From contig JAMYWO010000220.1 in assembly GCA_024220525.1 (NCBI GenBank), forward strand, positions 1,834 to 39,604: a DNA stretch of 37,771 nucleotides, read 5' to 3'. A model generated the notes under the pieces. It worked only from the letters and a program-made list of their open reading frames with translations, ran no database searches and was not told where the DNA came from. The translations under genes and the position numbers were made by a program. Below are positions 1-8,912 of the stretch, one piece after another (the stretch's first letter is position 1; each line of letters begins with the position of its first letter). The stretch comes from Cochliopodium minus (lineage: Eukaryota; Discosea; Himatismenida; Cochliopodiidae).

Positions 1-77
1 AAACAAAAATGAAAAGTTTTGATTTCATCTTTGGTGTCATTGGGCATGTAAATGTGGGTTTCGGGTGACCAAAACTT
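1..77. repeat. 77-nt segment identical to 23577-23653
   Basis: Every base from 1 to 77 matches 23577-23653. The match starts at the window's first base and stops exactly at the N at 23654. It lies in ankyrin-gene coding sequence. It is more likely a contig-end overlap than a biological repeat, because both copies sit at piece boundaries and the length equals a common assembly k-mer. Confidence 0.9.
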
Positions 78-751
78 TCCCATTTTAAAGTTTTTGAGAT
101 ATTTTTTGGACTTTGAGTCAGATAATTGGAAGGGTCTTTTATCCTTTTTGAGAAAAAAAAAAATATTTTTTTATAAGTTTATTTTTTTAAATGGTAATAA
201 AAAAGAAAAATAAACAAATCAATAATTTAACAACATTATTGAAAAATAAAAAAATAAAAAATAATTGATCTTTGAAAATAAATTCAAAATTTAAAAATTA
301 AAAATAAATTTAAAAATATTGATCTTTAAAAATATATTCAAAATTTAAAAATAAAATAAATTTAAAATTTTGATCTTTAAAAATAAATTAAAAAAATAAA
401 TATCTTTAAAAAAATAAAAAAAATAAAAATTTTTTAAAATATTGATCTTTAAAAAAGTTTTAAAAAAAAATAAAAAATTTAGATTCAAATAAAATTTTAA
501 AATTAAACCAAAATAAAAAAAAATTTAAATATTTTTTACATCATCATTGTTGATATAAGGATCAGCTTTGTTAGCCAACAAAAAGCAAACGATGGAATGA
601 GATTTATGGAAACAAGCGAGATGAAGAGGCGTATCTCCATTCTGGTTTTTACTGTCGATTAAAGCACCATACTCAAGCAACAGTTTCGAGACTTTCCAAT
701 CAAACATTATGGAGGTATGCAAAGATGAATAACGTCCCAAATGATTTGGAC
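1..751 (-). CDS. Ankyrin-repeat protein, internal exons (partial)
   Basis: Two minus-strand exons can be read: 751-540 and 143-1, separated by an AT-rich intron (539-144) with a GT donor and AG acceptor, phase 0. The first exon carries a clear ankyrin repeat (NGDTPLHLA, followed by a KADPYIN turn). The second starts DKRPFQLS, the expected opening of the next repeat, then leads into FWSPETHIYMP. That linker continues in identical sequence at 23653-23417, which supplies the C-terminus and stop, so this is most likely the same gene cut by the assembly. The 5' exons are not identified: the acceptor at 752 needs an upstream exon in phase 1 and I find no convincing one before the N at 1258. Ankyrin repeats mediate protein binding; the partner is unknown. 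Confidence 0.8.
264..460. repeat. Degenerate AT-rich tandem repeat in ankyrin intron
   Basis: The word GATCTTT followed by a run of A/T recurs at about 268, 321, 372 and 444. Two spacings are about 50 nt and one is about 72 nt. The units differ by small indels. It lies inside the intron at 144-539 and shows no coding potential. Confidence 0.5.
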
Positions 752-1257
752 CTAAAGTGATTGAAGATTAATTTTTTTAAATTAATATTTTATGTTTTTA
801 AAAATCAGTTAAAAAATGAAATAATTCAAAGTATTTTTTGTCTTTTATAAAAATTTTTTAAACAAAAAAAAAATTTTCTTTATCAAATTTACAAAAAAAA
901 AATGAATTTATTGTCATTGTCTTCATAAGTTTTTTTTTTAATAAAAGATATAAAATAATAAAAATAAATAAAAAATAAAAAATTAAAATGTACATTAAAA
1001 AAGTTGAAACAATTATTAAAAAGAAATTAAGGTTGGAAAATTTTCACTAAAAAACTTGAACAAAATAAAAGAAAAGTAACAAGAAAATAATAAAAAAATA
1101 AAAATTCTCACATTCACAAAAAAAAATTAAAAAATTAAAATGAAATAAAGAATTTAAAATAAAAAATTAAAAAATTAAAAAATTAAAAATAAATTAAATT
1201 AACAATTTTTTTTTTAACATTACGAGATTAAATATTTTCTTGTTGGAAGAATGAGGG
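752..1257. other. Low-complexity AT-rich sequence, no gene seen
   Basis: This stretch is poly(A)/poly(T)-rich with repeated AAATTAAAAA words. It should hold the upstream intron and possibly further exons of the minus-strand ankyrin gene, but I could not place an exon in a compatible phase. The right end (about 1220-1257) is slightly less AT-rich and runs into the N. Confidence 0.5.
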
Positions 1258-1258
1258 N
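1258..1258. other. Single N: contig join
   Basis: One ambiguous base separates the ankyrin piece from the sds22 3' half. Neither gene continues across it, and the sds22 exons to its right continue instead from the far end of the window. Confidence 0.85.
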
Positions 1259-1355
1259 CAATAATTCTTTTAATTTTGCAAAGTTCAACTGGGCCTTTTC
1301 ATCATTTTTTTCTTTAACAGTTTTTTTGGTATTTTTTTATTTTGTTTTTTATTAG

Positions 1356-2101
1356 AATTTGAACACATTCTCAAAATTGAAAGTGTTGAGTGTACAAAGC
1401 AACAGGTTGACGGAAATCAAAAATTTGGAGGATTTGAAGGAACTGGAGGAGCTGTACATAAGTCACAATGGAATCATTAAATTGGGCGGCAATCTTTCTT
1501 CTTGTTTAAATTTGCGTGTGTTAGATGTTGCTGGTAATAAAATGACCGAATTGGATGATATCAATAATCCCATTCTTGAAGATTTATGGGTGAATTTCTT
1601 TTATTTTTTGATATTTTGATAATTTTATTTCTTAAATCATTATAATTTATTTTTATTTAATTTTTATTTTATTTGCGTTCTTTGATTTGGAACTTTTATT
1701 TTTTATTTATTTTATTTTAAATTTTTGTTTTTTTGTTTTTCATTTTTTATCGTTTTTTATTTTCATTTATTTTTTAATTTTGATTTATATTTTTAATATT
1801 TTTTATTTTAATTTTAGATTTTTATTTTAGTTTTTTGTTTTTTTTTTCTTTACTAACAATTTAATCTTTTTTAATTTTTCAGTTAAATGATAACCAAATT
1901 GAGAGTTGGAAGGGGATAGAAAGTTTGGGAAAGCTGACAACTCTACAAACCGTTTACTTGGAGGGAAACCCCATCCACAAAAATGATCCTCAGTACAGAA
2001 ATAAACTGGCTGGTTTCATCCCTTCTCTAACTCAAATCGACTCTACTTTTGTCAAGAGAAACAACATCACTGCTCTTCTTTCTCAAAATACAAAAAATTA
2101 A
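1356..2101 (+). CDS. sds22: sds22/PPP1R7 leucine-rich repeat protein, 3' half
   Basis: Exons 1356-1589 and 1883-2101 (TAA) encode about 150 residues of SDS22-type leucine-rich repeats: KVLSVQSNRLTEI, EELYISHNGI, RVLDVAGNKM and LNDNQIESW, then the C-terminal cap DPQYRNKL...LTQIDSTFV, which is the family's LRR cap. Sds22 binds the catalytic subunit of protein phosphatase 1 and controls its localisation and activity, including in mitosis. No start codon is present. The first exon begins in phase 0 just after an acceptor at 1354-1355, and matches exactly the exon that should follow the donor at 37553. The two parts together make 356 residues, against about 360 in human PPP1R7. Only 153 bp separate its stop from the RasGEF start. 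Confidence 0.93.
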
Positions 2102-2254
2102 ATCTTTTTTTTTTATCTTTTGATTTTTAATTTTAATTTTTTTTAATTCATTTTTTTTTTTTAAAACTATTTATACAAATCTTAATGGAAACTATACCTT
2201 TAAAATTTTTGGTGTGAAAAAAACTCATAATTTCTAAGTTTAAAAAAAAAAAAA

Positions 2255-3218
2255 ATGGAACTGGATAACAATGAAAAAATTGAAGGTAAAGAGTTTTTGA
2301 TCAAATCGATTTGAAATGTCATATTTTACCCAAATATACCTTTCACAAAAGAGAATGAGGTTCTATCGAAATCAGAGTGGAAAGATAAATTTTTATCAGA
2401 AAATTATCCTCCCATCCATGATTTGTTGAGCAGAATAGATCCATTGATCAGAGCCATTCAGTTTTGTAAATTATATCATCCCAAGAGAGATCTCAACCAT
2501 AAATTGAATGAACAACAAATGTTGCAATTGATAAGTCAACATCTCGATTTTTCGGGATTACATGGCTCATTGCAAACATTGGAATTAGAATCTAATCTCA
2601 AATGTGACTAAATATATTTATTTTTTTTACAGTTAAAATTTATTTTTTATAATACGCTAAATAATCAGATGAAAGAAAAATTGAAATGCAAAATAGCAAG
2701 ATGTTGATATTATTGAGAGAATCTATAAAGAATATAGAGAGGATATATGATTGTGTATTGTGTAATAAAAAAAATATTTAATTCCACCCAAATAATATCC
2801 TCTTTTTGAAAACAATATATAGCCAAAGGAGGTGAACAAAAATTAGAGGATATTTTATATGATTTCAATTTGATCCCCTCAGATGAGAACACAGAGAACG
2901 ATGTAGATATATGGGAGAAGGATCAAGAAAAATCCCTCCAATTCACAGAAAACACTGATCAAGTGAAAGCTGGTAAAAAAAAAATTTTATTGCGCCATTT
3001 TATTTTAAATTAAAATCACTTTAAAAAAACTTGTCACAATTATTTTATTACAATTTTTATTTTATTTTTTATTTTTATCACTAATTTCCCTTTAAGTTTT
3101 ATTGTAATAATTTATTTTTCATTTTTTATTTTTTATTTTTTTTTTTACTTATCTATTATTTAAAAAAATATTTTCATTTAACTTTATTTTATTTAAACTT
3201 TATTTTATTTAAACTTTA

Positions 3219-3250
<32 letters not shown>

Positions 3251-3905
3251 ATTTTTTATTTTTTATTTAAACTTTATTTTATTTAAACTTTTATTTTTTA
3301 TTTTATTTAAACTTTTATTTTTTATTTTTTATTCATTTTTTTAAAAAAAAGGATCATTTAATGCATTGGTGATAGAATTGACGAACCCAGACACAACCAA
3401 CATGAATTTTCTAAAAACATTTCTGATGACATACCAATCATTCACCCAACCAATAAACTTACTCTTCAAGTTGTTCAACAGATTCAACGTTCCCCAAGAC
3501 TCGGAGAAGAAGCTCGGAGACAGCACTGTTTTGAAGATCAAGACTCGTGTTGTCAACGTTCTCAAGCAGTGGATGAGTTCTTATCCTGAGGACTTTGATC
3601 GTTCTATGTCTTTGACTTTGGGTAGTTTTTTTTATTTTTTTTTTCAAAGAACATATCAAAAAATTAAAAAAAACAAAACAAAAATTACATAAATATTTAA
3701 ATTTAAAAATAAATAAATAAAAATAAATAAATAAATAAATAAAAATAAATAACAAATAAATATCATATTTAAAAAACAAAACAAAAATTACATAAAAATT
3801 GAATAAATAGACAAAAAATTTTAATTCAAACAAAAATCAAAAGTAACTCAATAAAAAAATATTAAAAAATATTTCTTATTGATTTCTCTAAAATTAAATT
3901 ACAAT

Positions 3906-3980
<75 letters not shown>

Positions 3981-5365
3981 TGCTCATCTAAGACCTCTAA
4001 TATGTTTTTTATTTATTTATTTATTTAAAAAAGGGCAATTCATATCATCACTTTCGGGTACATTCGCAATGAGTCTCAAAAGACCTTTCGTTGCACTGAT
4101 TTCAGGAACGAAAGAGAAAATCTTGACGAAAACGGTGGAGAAAATAGAACACGAGCCCCTCGTAGACTTGTCCACAATTTTCAAAGAGAACCTTTCTCTC
4201 GATCAACTTAATGACGAAGAGATTGCTCGCCAACTCACTTTGGTCTCTCATGAGAGTTTTTGCCTTATTAATTCCACCGGTAAATATTTTTTTTATTAAA
4301 TTAATTTTTTTAAATATTTATTTTGTTTTTATCAACTTTTTTGTAAAAAAATTGTTTTTATTAACTTTTTAATTTTTTTTATTTTTTATTTTAACAAAAA
4401 TTTATTATTATTGATCCTTGAAAATTTTTTAGTAATAATGAATTCTTAACTTTCAATTATGAATTTAACATTTTTTAATTACAAAATTTTTCATTTGTCA
4501 CATTCATTAAAATTCAAAATTTATTTTCTTTTTAAAAAATTTTTTTTTTTGAAAGAATTTTTGAATCAGGCGTGGAACAATCCAAAATTGAAACACAAAG
4601 CAATTAACCTTATAAATGTGATTGACTTGTTCAACAAGATAGGAAACTGGGTCGTATCCACCATTCTCTCAAAGGGAGAAGTGAAGAAAAGGGCTCAGTA
4701 CCTTTCCAAATTCATCAACATTGCTTTCCACCTTAAAGAACTCAAATGTTACAACGTTTTGATGGCTATTATTGCAGGTTCGATTTTTTTTTTTAAACAT
4801 TTTTCATTTTTTCAATTATTCTGTTTTGATATTTTTTACTTCTTTTTTCACTAAATATAAAAATACTTAATAATTTAAAAAAGAATCTTTTTAGATTCAT
4901 TTTTTGCACTTTTATTTGTTTTGCTTTTTTGTAGGACTCAACAATTCTTCTGTATCGAGACTAAATTGGACCTTCAAAGAAGTAAAGCCCAACAAACTGG
5001 AAACACTGCACCAACTAGAACAATTCATGTCACGCCAACAATCCTTCAAAAACTACCGCGAAGCCATCGCCCAAATTTCCCCACCCTGCACCCCGTACCT
5101 CGGCCTCGTATTAACAGATCTAACCTTCATAGATGAGAATCCCAACCACATTGATCATCTCATTAATTGGACCAAACGTAAACTCATTTTCGATGCCATC
5201 CAAAAGGTCATTCAATTTCAAGATGTCCCTTACAATTACCTTGTTGTCCACCAGATCCAGTCATTCCTCAAACATCAGTTTGATAAACCTTTTACTGAAT
5301 CCGACGTTTATCGTCTTTCTTTGTCTCGTGAGCCCAGAAACTGCTCCCGTCACGAAATCAACTAG
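2255..5365 (+). CDS. Ras guanine nucleotide exchange factor (LisH, RasGEF_N, RasGEF)
   Basis: Eight exons (2255-2285, 2352-2603, 2669-2761, 2823-2972, 3352-3621, 4034-4279, 4556-4777, 4935-5365) sum to 564 residues plus TAG. Residues about 65-95 form a LisH-like segment (QLISQHLDFSGLHGSLQTLE). Residues about 175-265 are the RasGEF N-terminal domain (NFLKTFLMTYQSF), and about 266-560 the CDC25-type catalytic domain (DEEIARQLTLVSHESF, FIDENPN). Such proteins load GTP onto Ras at membranes. The LisH + RasGEF_N + RasGEF order is common in dictyostelid RasGEFs. Exon 2 leaves the frame at a weak GTGACT donor (2604); reading on instead gives an immediate stop, so splicing there is preferred. The large introns are almost pure A/T. 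It is followed in the same direction by a Rab gene. Confidence 0.92.
3905..3980. repeat. (TTTA)19 microsatellite in RasGEF intron
   Basis: Nineteen uninterrupted TTTA units lie in the intron between the RasGEF_N exon and the next exon (3622-4033). A shorter complementary AAAT-type run precedes it near 3710-3755, so the intron could fold back on itself. It is probably length-variable. Confidence 0.95.
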
Positions 5366-5628
5366 TTTTTGTGCACATTTGTATCTCTTTATATTTTTTG
5401 TTGTTTAAATTTTTCTTCAAAATTTTTTTTTTTTTCATAACCTGTTCACTGTTTTAAAAAATGAATTAATTCAAAAAAGGGATTATTAATATAATTCTTT
5501 TAAATTCCAATTATCTATCACCCATCCATAACATACTTTCCTATCAAAAGATCCATTAACTTTTTTGAAATATTATTTTTAATAATAAAAAAATTTCATT
5601 GTTTTGTTATCAGGAATAACATCATTAA

Positions 5629-6702
5629 ATGGATATATTCAAAATATTGATCATTGGGGGTTCATATATTTTATTCAATTAAGACTATCGATTTTCATTC
5701 AAAATATTTTGTATCATCAATAAAAGATTCAGGAGTGGGGAAAACAAATATAATGGAAAGGTAATAAATATATTGAATACTTTATAGAACACCCATATAT
5801 GAAAATAATTAAAACATAAATATCCAATTAATTAATATTTATTTCATTGCAAATAAAAGATTCACTAAAAATGAATTCAATGAGAATACAAAATCAACGA
5901 TTGGAGTTGATTTTTCTACTAAAGTGATGCAAGTCGCAAATAAGAAAATCAAAATTCAAATTTGGGATACTGTAAAAAAATAAAATACAAAAATTCGCCT
6001 TAATTTTAATTTTTCAATCAAAATATTAATATATTCAATGTCAGGCAGGGCAAGGTAAAAGAACCAAATCCATTCATATCGAGGTTATTAATCTAACATT
6101 TCCTAAATCCGCCAAAAGAAAAATATAGTATTTTGACTTCATCCTATTATAGAGGTAAAACTTTAGAATAACTTAAAAAAAAGAGAAAGAGAGTTCAAAG
6201 ATAATATATCATTTCGATGATTTCGAATAATAAAAGAGAAATTTCAATTTTTATTTTTTATTAACATCCCAAAGGGGCAAAGGGATGTATTATTGTTTAT
6301 GATATCACAGATATGAAATCTTTTGAGTCTGTTGAAAAATGGTTGAGCGAAATTAAACAAATAGGAGAACAAATAGAAATAATTTTAGTGGGAAACAAAT
6401 CTGACGAAACAGAGAAAAGAGTAGTTCAATATAGAGTAACTTTACTTTTTTTATTTTTTTTTTAAACTTTTTTTACATTTTTTTTTTTATTTTCTTAGCA
6501 AGCACAAGAATTGGCTCATAAAAATGAACTCACTTTTATAGAAACATCTGCTTTCACTTCTTCTAACGTCGAGGATTGTTTCAACAGTCTTGTGGAGCTC
6601 ATTGTGCAAAAACAGGGTTTAGATGAGAGGGAGAGGAATATTTCTAGCACTCTTTTGGATTTTCAGGAAGAAAAAAAACCTAAAAAAAATTGCGGTTGTT
6701 GA
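5629..6702 (+). CDS. Rab-family small GTPase
   Basis: Seven exons (5629-5659, 5727-5760, 5860-5971, 6045-6054, 6119-6154, 6275-6435, 6499-6702) give 195 residues plus TGA. All G-protein motifs are present: P-loop GDSGVGKT (residues 10-17, split by intron 1), switch I with STIGVDF, G3 WDTAGQE, the Rab-typical SSYYRGAKG, G4 NKSD and G5 ETSA. The C-terminus CGC is a double-cysteine prenylation signal, so the protein should be geranylgeranylated and act on membrane traffic. The exon at 6045-6054 is only 10 nt and encodes A-G-Q plus one base inside the G3 motif; without it the catalytic Gln would be lost. I cannot assign a Rab subfamily; the switch region resembles the Rab1/8/18 group. Confidence 0.93.
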
Positions 6703-7049
6703 AAAAAAATTTTGTTTTTTTTTATATTTGTCAAATAAAAAGTTTAAAAGATAAGTGTTTCATACCTCCTACTTGCTCAAAAACAAAACAATAAGAAAAC
6801 CACAAGTTTTAATGGTGGTACCCCCTCCTTGTGGCTCTCGGTTTTAACTCTTTAGTTTTAATAGATCCAACTTAATTTTTTATCTTTTCAATTCTAATAA
6901 AATGAGAAACAAATGATTCTTATGATGATTAAAATGTGTTTTGAATCTCTAATTAATTAAAATTAAGAACAAAAAAAAAAAGAATTGTTTATTTAAAGAG
7001 AACTAGTTAAAAACAATCATCAAATTTTTCTTTTCTTTAGTTTAGAAGT
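6703..7049. other. Convergent intergenic region with a GC-richer hairpin
   Basis: This is the shared 3' region of the Rab and F-box genes. It is AT-rich except for about 6765-6845. There AAAACCACAAG (6796-6806) can pair with CTTGTGG (6828-6834) and, after a 5-nt bulge, GGTTTT (6840-6845), around a loop containing GGTACC. In such an AT-rich genome a compact GC-richer hairpin may be a small ncRNA or a 3'-end element. It fits no tRNA or snoRNA consensus that I recognise. Confidence 0.35.
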
Positions 7050-8312
7050 TTAAAGATCAAAAAATTTAAAGGAAATCAAATCAAACAAACGATTTCTTAT
7101 TTCTTGGTGAGTCATAGCAACTTCCATGCATTCCAAACTGACTTTCTTGCAAATAGATTTCTTCCAGACTTCAATCTCATCACTTCCCATTTTCAATTTG
7201 CTCAAAAAATTGAAAGAATCTTTCGAAAACAAAGGCTGAGCAATTTCTTTAACAGAATCGTGACAACATCCCACTTCTTCTCCTTCTTCATTTGTGGTAA
7301 TTCTACTAATATTGTTACTAATGCTAATAAAGGAGAAAGGAAAAGAAACTTCTGGTTTTTGGCAAATTTCTTTGGATTCACTTTGAGTTTGTTCATCACT
7401 TTGAGATCTGGGAATTATGTTGATACCACATTCCATTGGGGCCCGTGGTCTTGAATTATTAGATTTGATTGAGAGGAGAATTTCGGAAAATTTGAAGTAT
7501 TCAAGGAAATAAGGTTTGTTTTCATCCACTTTGTATTTTTCAAACAATTCTGTGCAGATTATTTCATTCAAGGGTGTTTTGCGTCTTCTCCTTTTATCTT
7601 GTTCTGATTTTTTTTCGTAAGGATACCTCTCTTCATATCGATCCTTGATGTTGTGAAGGTGTATCTTCCAAAGAGCATCGTTCCTTGAAATTTCCAGCCA
7701 TTCTTTGCTCACCAATCCACATTTGAGGGTATCTTTCACGCTGAGATATTTGAAAATCATGGTGAAAATGGTCAATCTCAATCCTTTCTGTTCTGGTAAT
7801 TTGAAATTCTCCGAAAAGCTTATGGAGGTTTCTATCCTATCTTTTGTTGGAGTAGTTTTGATTTTTTTGATGTAATTCTTCTTGAAGATATCGTCTTCCC
7901 TCAATGTTATTTGATGAATTTCCAGTTCACTTGACAAATTGAATTTCGTATTTTTATATCCTCCATAAAGAGTATATTTTGCATAATTGTTCATCATTAT
8001 CAGAAATCCTTTCTCAAATTGGTAATAATTCAACATCTTTTGATTATTCAATCTTTTTTTGATATATTCAGTCAATTCCAAGGTTATTGTTTTTGATTTT
8101 ATTCTCCATTCTTTAAGTGCTTTCTCTTCATCTTCATATTTTGTGAAAGAAATTTTTTTATCGAGTTCAAATTGGTTGAGAAATTTGATGTAGAATCGAA
8201 TGCAATCAGATAAAGGCAATTCATCCTTTCCTTTAGATAAATCCTTGAAAATTTCCCTCAATTTATTTTTATTAATTTCATCTCCTTCTTTCAGTTTTTT
8301 TGCAATTTCCAT
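7050..8312 (-). CDS. F-box protein
   Basis: This is a single open exon of 420 residues ending in TAA at 7052-7050. Residues about 180-220 look like an F-box (LTIFTMIFKYLSVKDTL, CGLVSKEWLEISRNDALW), which binds Skp1 in SCF ubiquitin ligases. The flanking N-terminal 175 residues (helical, charged) and the C-terminal 200 residues belong to no family I recognise, so the substrate-recruiting part is unknown. The last 45 or so residues (LSKLKMGSDEIEVWKK onward) are duplicated almost exactly about 1.5 kb upstream at 8535-8750. The gene is intronless, unlike most neighbours. It converges on the Rab gene. Confidence 0.85.
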   Translation of the reverse strand: MEIAKKLKEGDEINKNKLREIFKDLSKGKDELPLSDCIRFYIKFLNQFELDKKISFTKYEDEEKALKEWRIKSKTITLELTEYIKKRLNNQKMLNYYQFEKGFLIMMNNYAKYTLYGGYKNTKFNLSSELEIHQITLREDDIFKKNYIKKIKTTPTKDRIETSISFSENFKLPEQKGLRLTIFTMIFKYLSVKDTLKCGLVSKEWLEISRNDALWKIHLHNIKDRYEERYPYEKKSEQDKRRRRKTPLNEIICTELFEKYKVDENKPYFLEYFKFSEILLSIKSNNSRPRAPMECGINIIPRSQSDEQTQSESKEICQKPEVSFPFSFISISNNISRITTNEEGEEVGCCHDSVKEIAQPLFSKDSFNFLSKLKMGSDEIEVWKKSICKKVSLECMEVAMTHQEIRNRLFDLISFKFFDL

Positions 8313-8534
8313 TTTTTTTTTTATTTTTATTTTTTATTTTTATTTTTTTTTATTTTTTTATATTTAACTGAAAACCATCTGAAAATAAATATATAAACTT
8401 TTATTCTTCAAGATCCCTTTTAACTAAAACTTGTTCTTACGTTTTCAACCAATATACGTTTAAAAAAACATTTTAAATCTTGCCAAAGTGAAGTGGTTGA
8501 AAACAATCATCAAATTATCTTAGTTTTCTTTAGT

Positions 8535-8750
8535 TTAAAAAGCTTGAAGATCAAAAAATTTAAAGGATATCAAATCAAACAAACGATTTCTTATTTCTTG
8601 GTGAGTCATAACAACTTCCATGCATTCCAAACTGACTTTCTTGCAAATAGATTTCTTCCAGACTTCAATCTCATCACTTCCCATTTTCAATTTGCTCAAT
8701 AAAGCAAAAGATTGTTTCGATAATAAAGTCGATAATTCTTTAAATCTTCA
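8535..8750 (-). pseudogene. Duplicated 3' fragment of the F-box gene
   Basis: The sequence matches the 3' end of the F-box gene at 7020-7260. Over about 150 nt (around 8555-8700 versus 7060-7206) I count only two or three differences, then similarity drops sharply to a recognisable but diverged KEL...LLSKQSF stretch before fading with an in-frame stop. The copy encodes SKLKMGSDEIEVWKK and reads three residues past the original stop before its own TAA at 8537-8535. No F-box, start codon or upstream exon accompanies it. It looks like a truncated tandem duplicate, with the 3' part kept similar by recent duplication or gene conversion. It lies between the F-box gene's promoter and the C2 gene's 3' end. 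Confidence 0.75.
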
Positions 8751-8912
8751 CAACAACAAACTTATAAAAATTAAAATTTTTCTAAAACTTTGAAGTTTCT
8801 AAAAATTTTTACAACTTTCAAATTTTTATAAAAAATTATCAAGGCAAAGAGTCATAACTAAATTAAAAATTATCAAGAAAAATTTTAATTTTATTGGACA
8901 AACTGAAAATAA

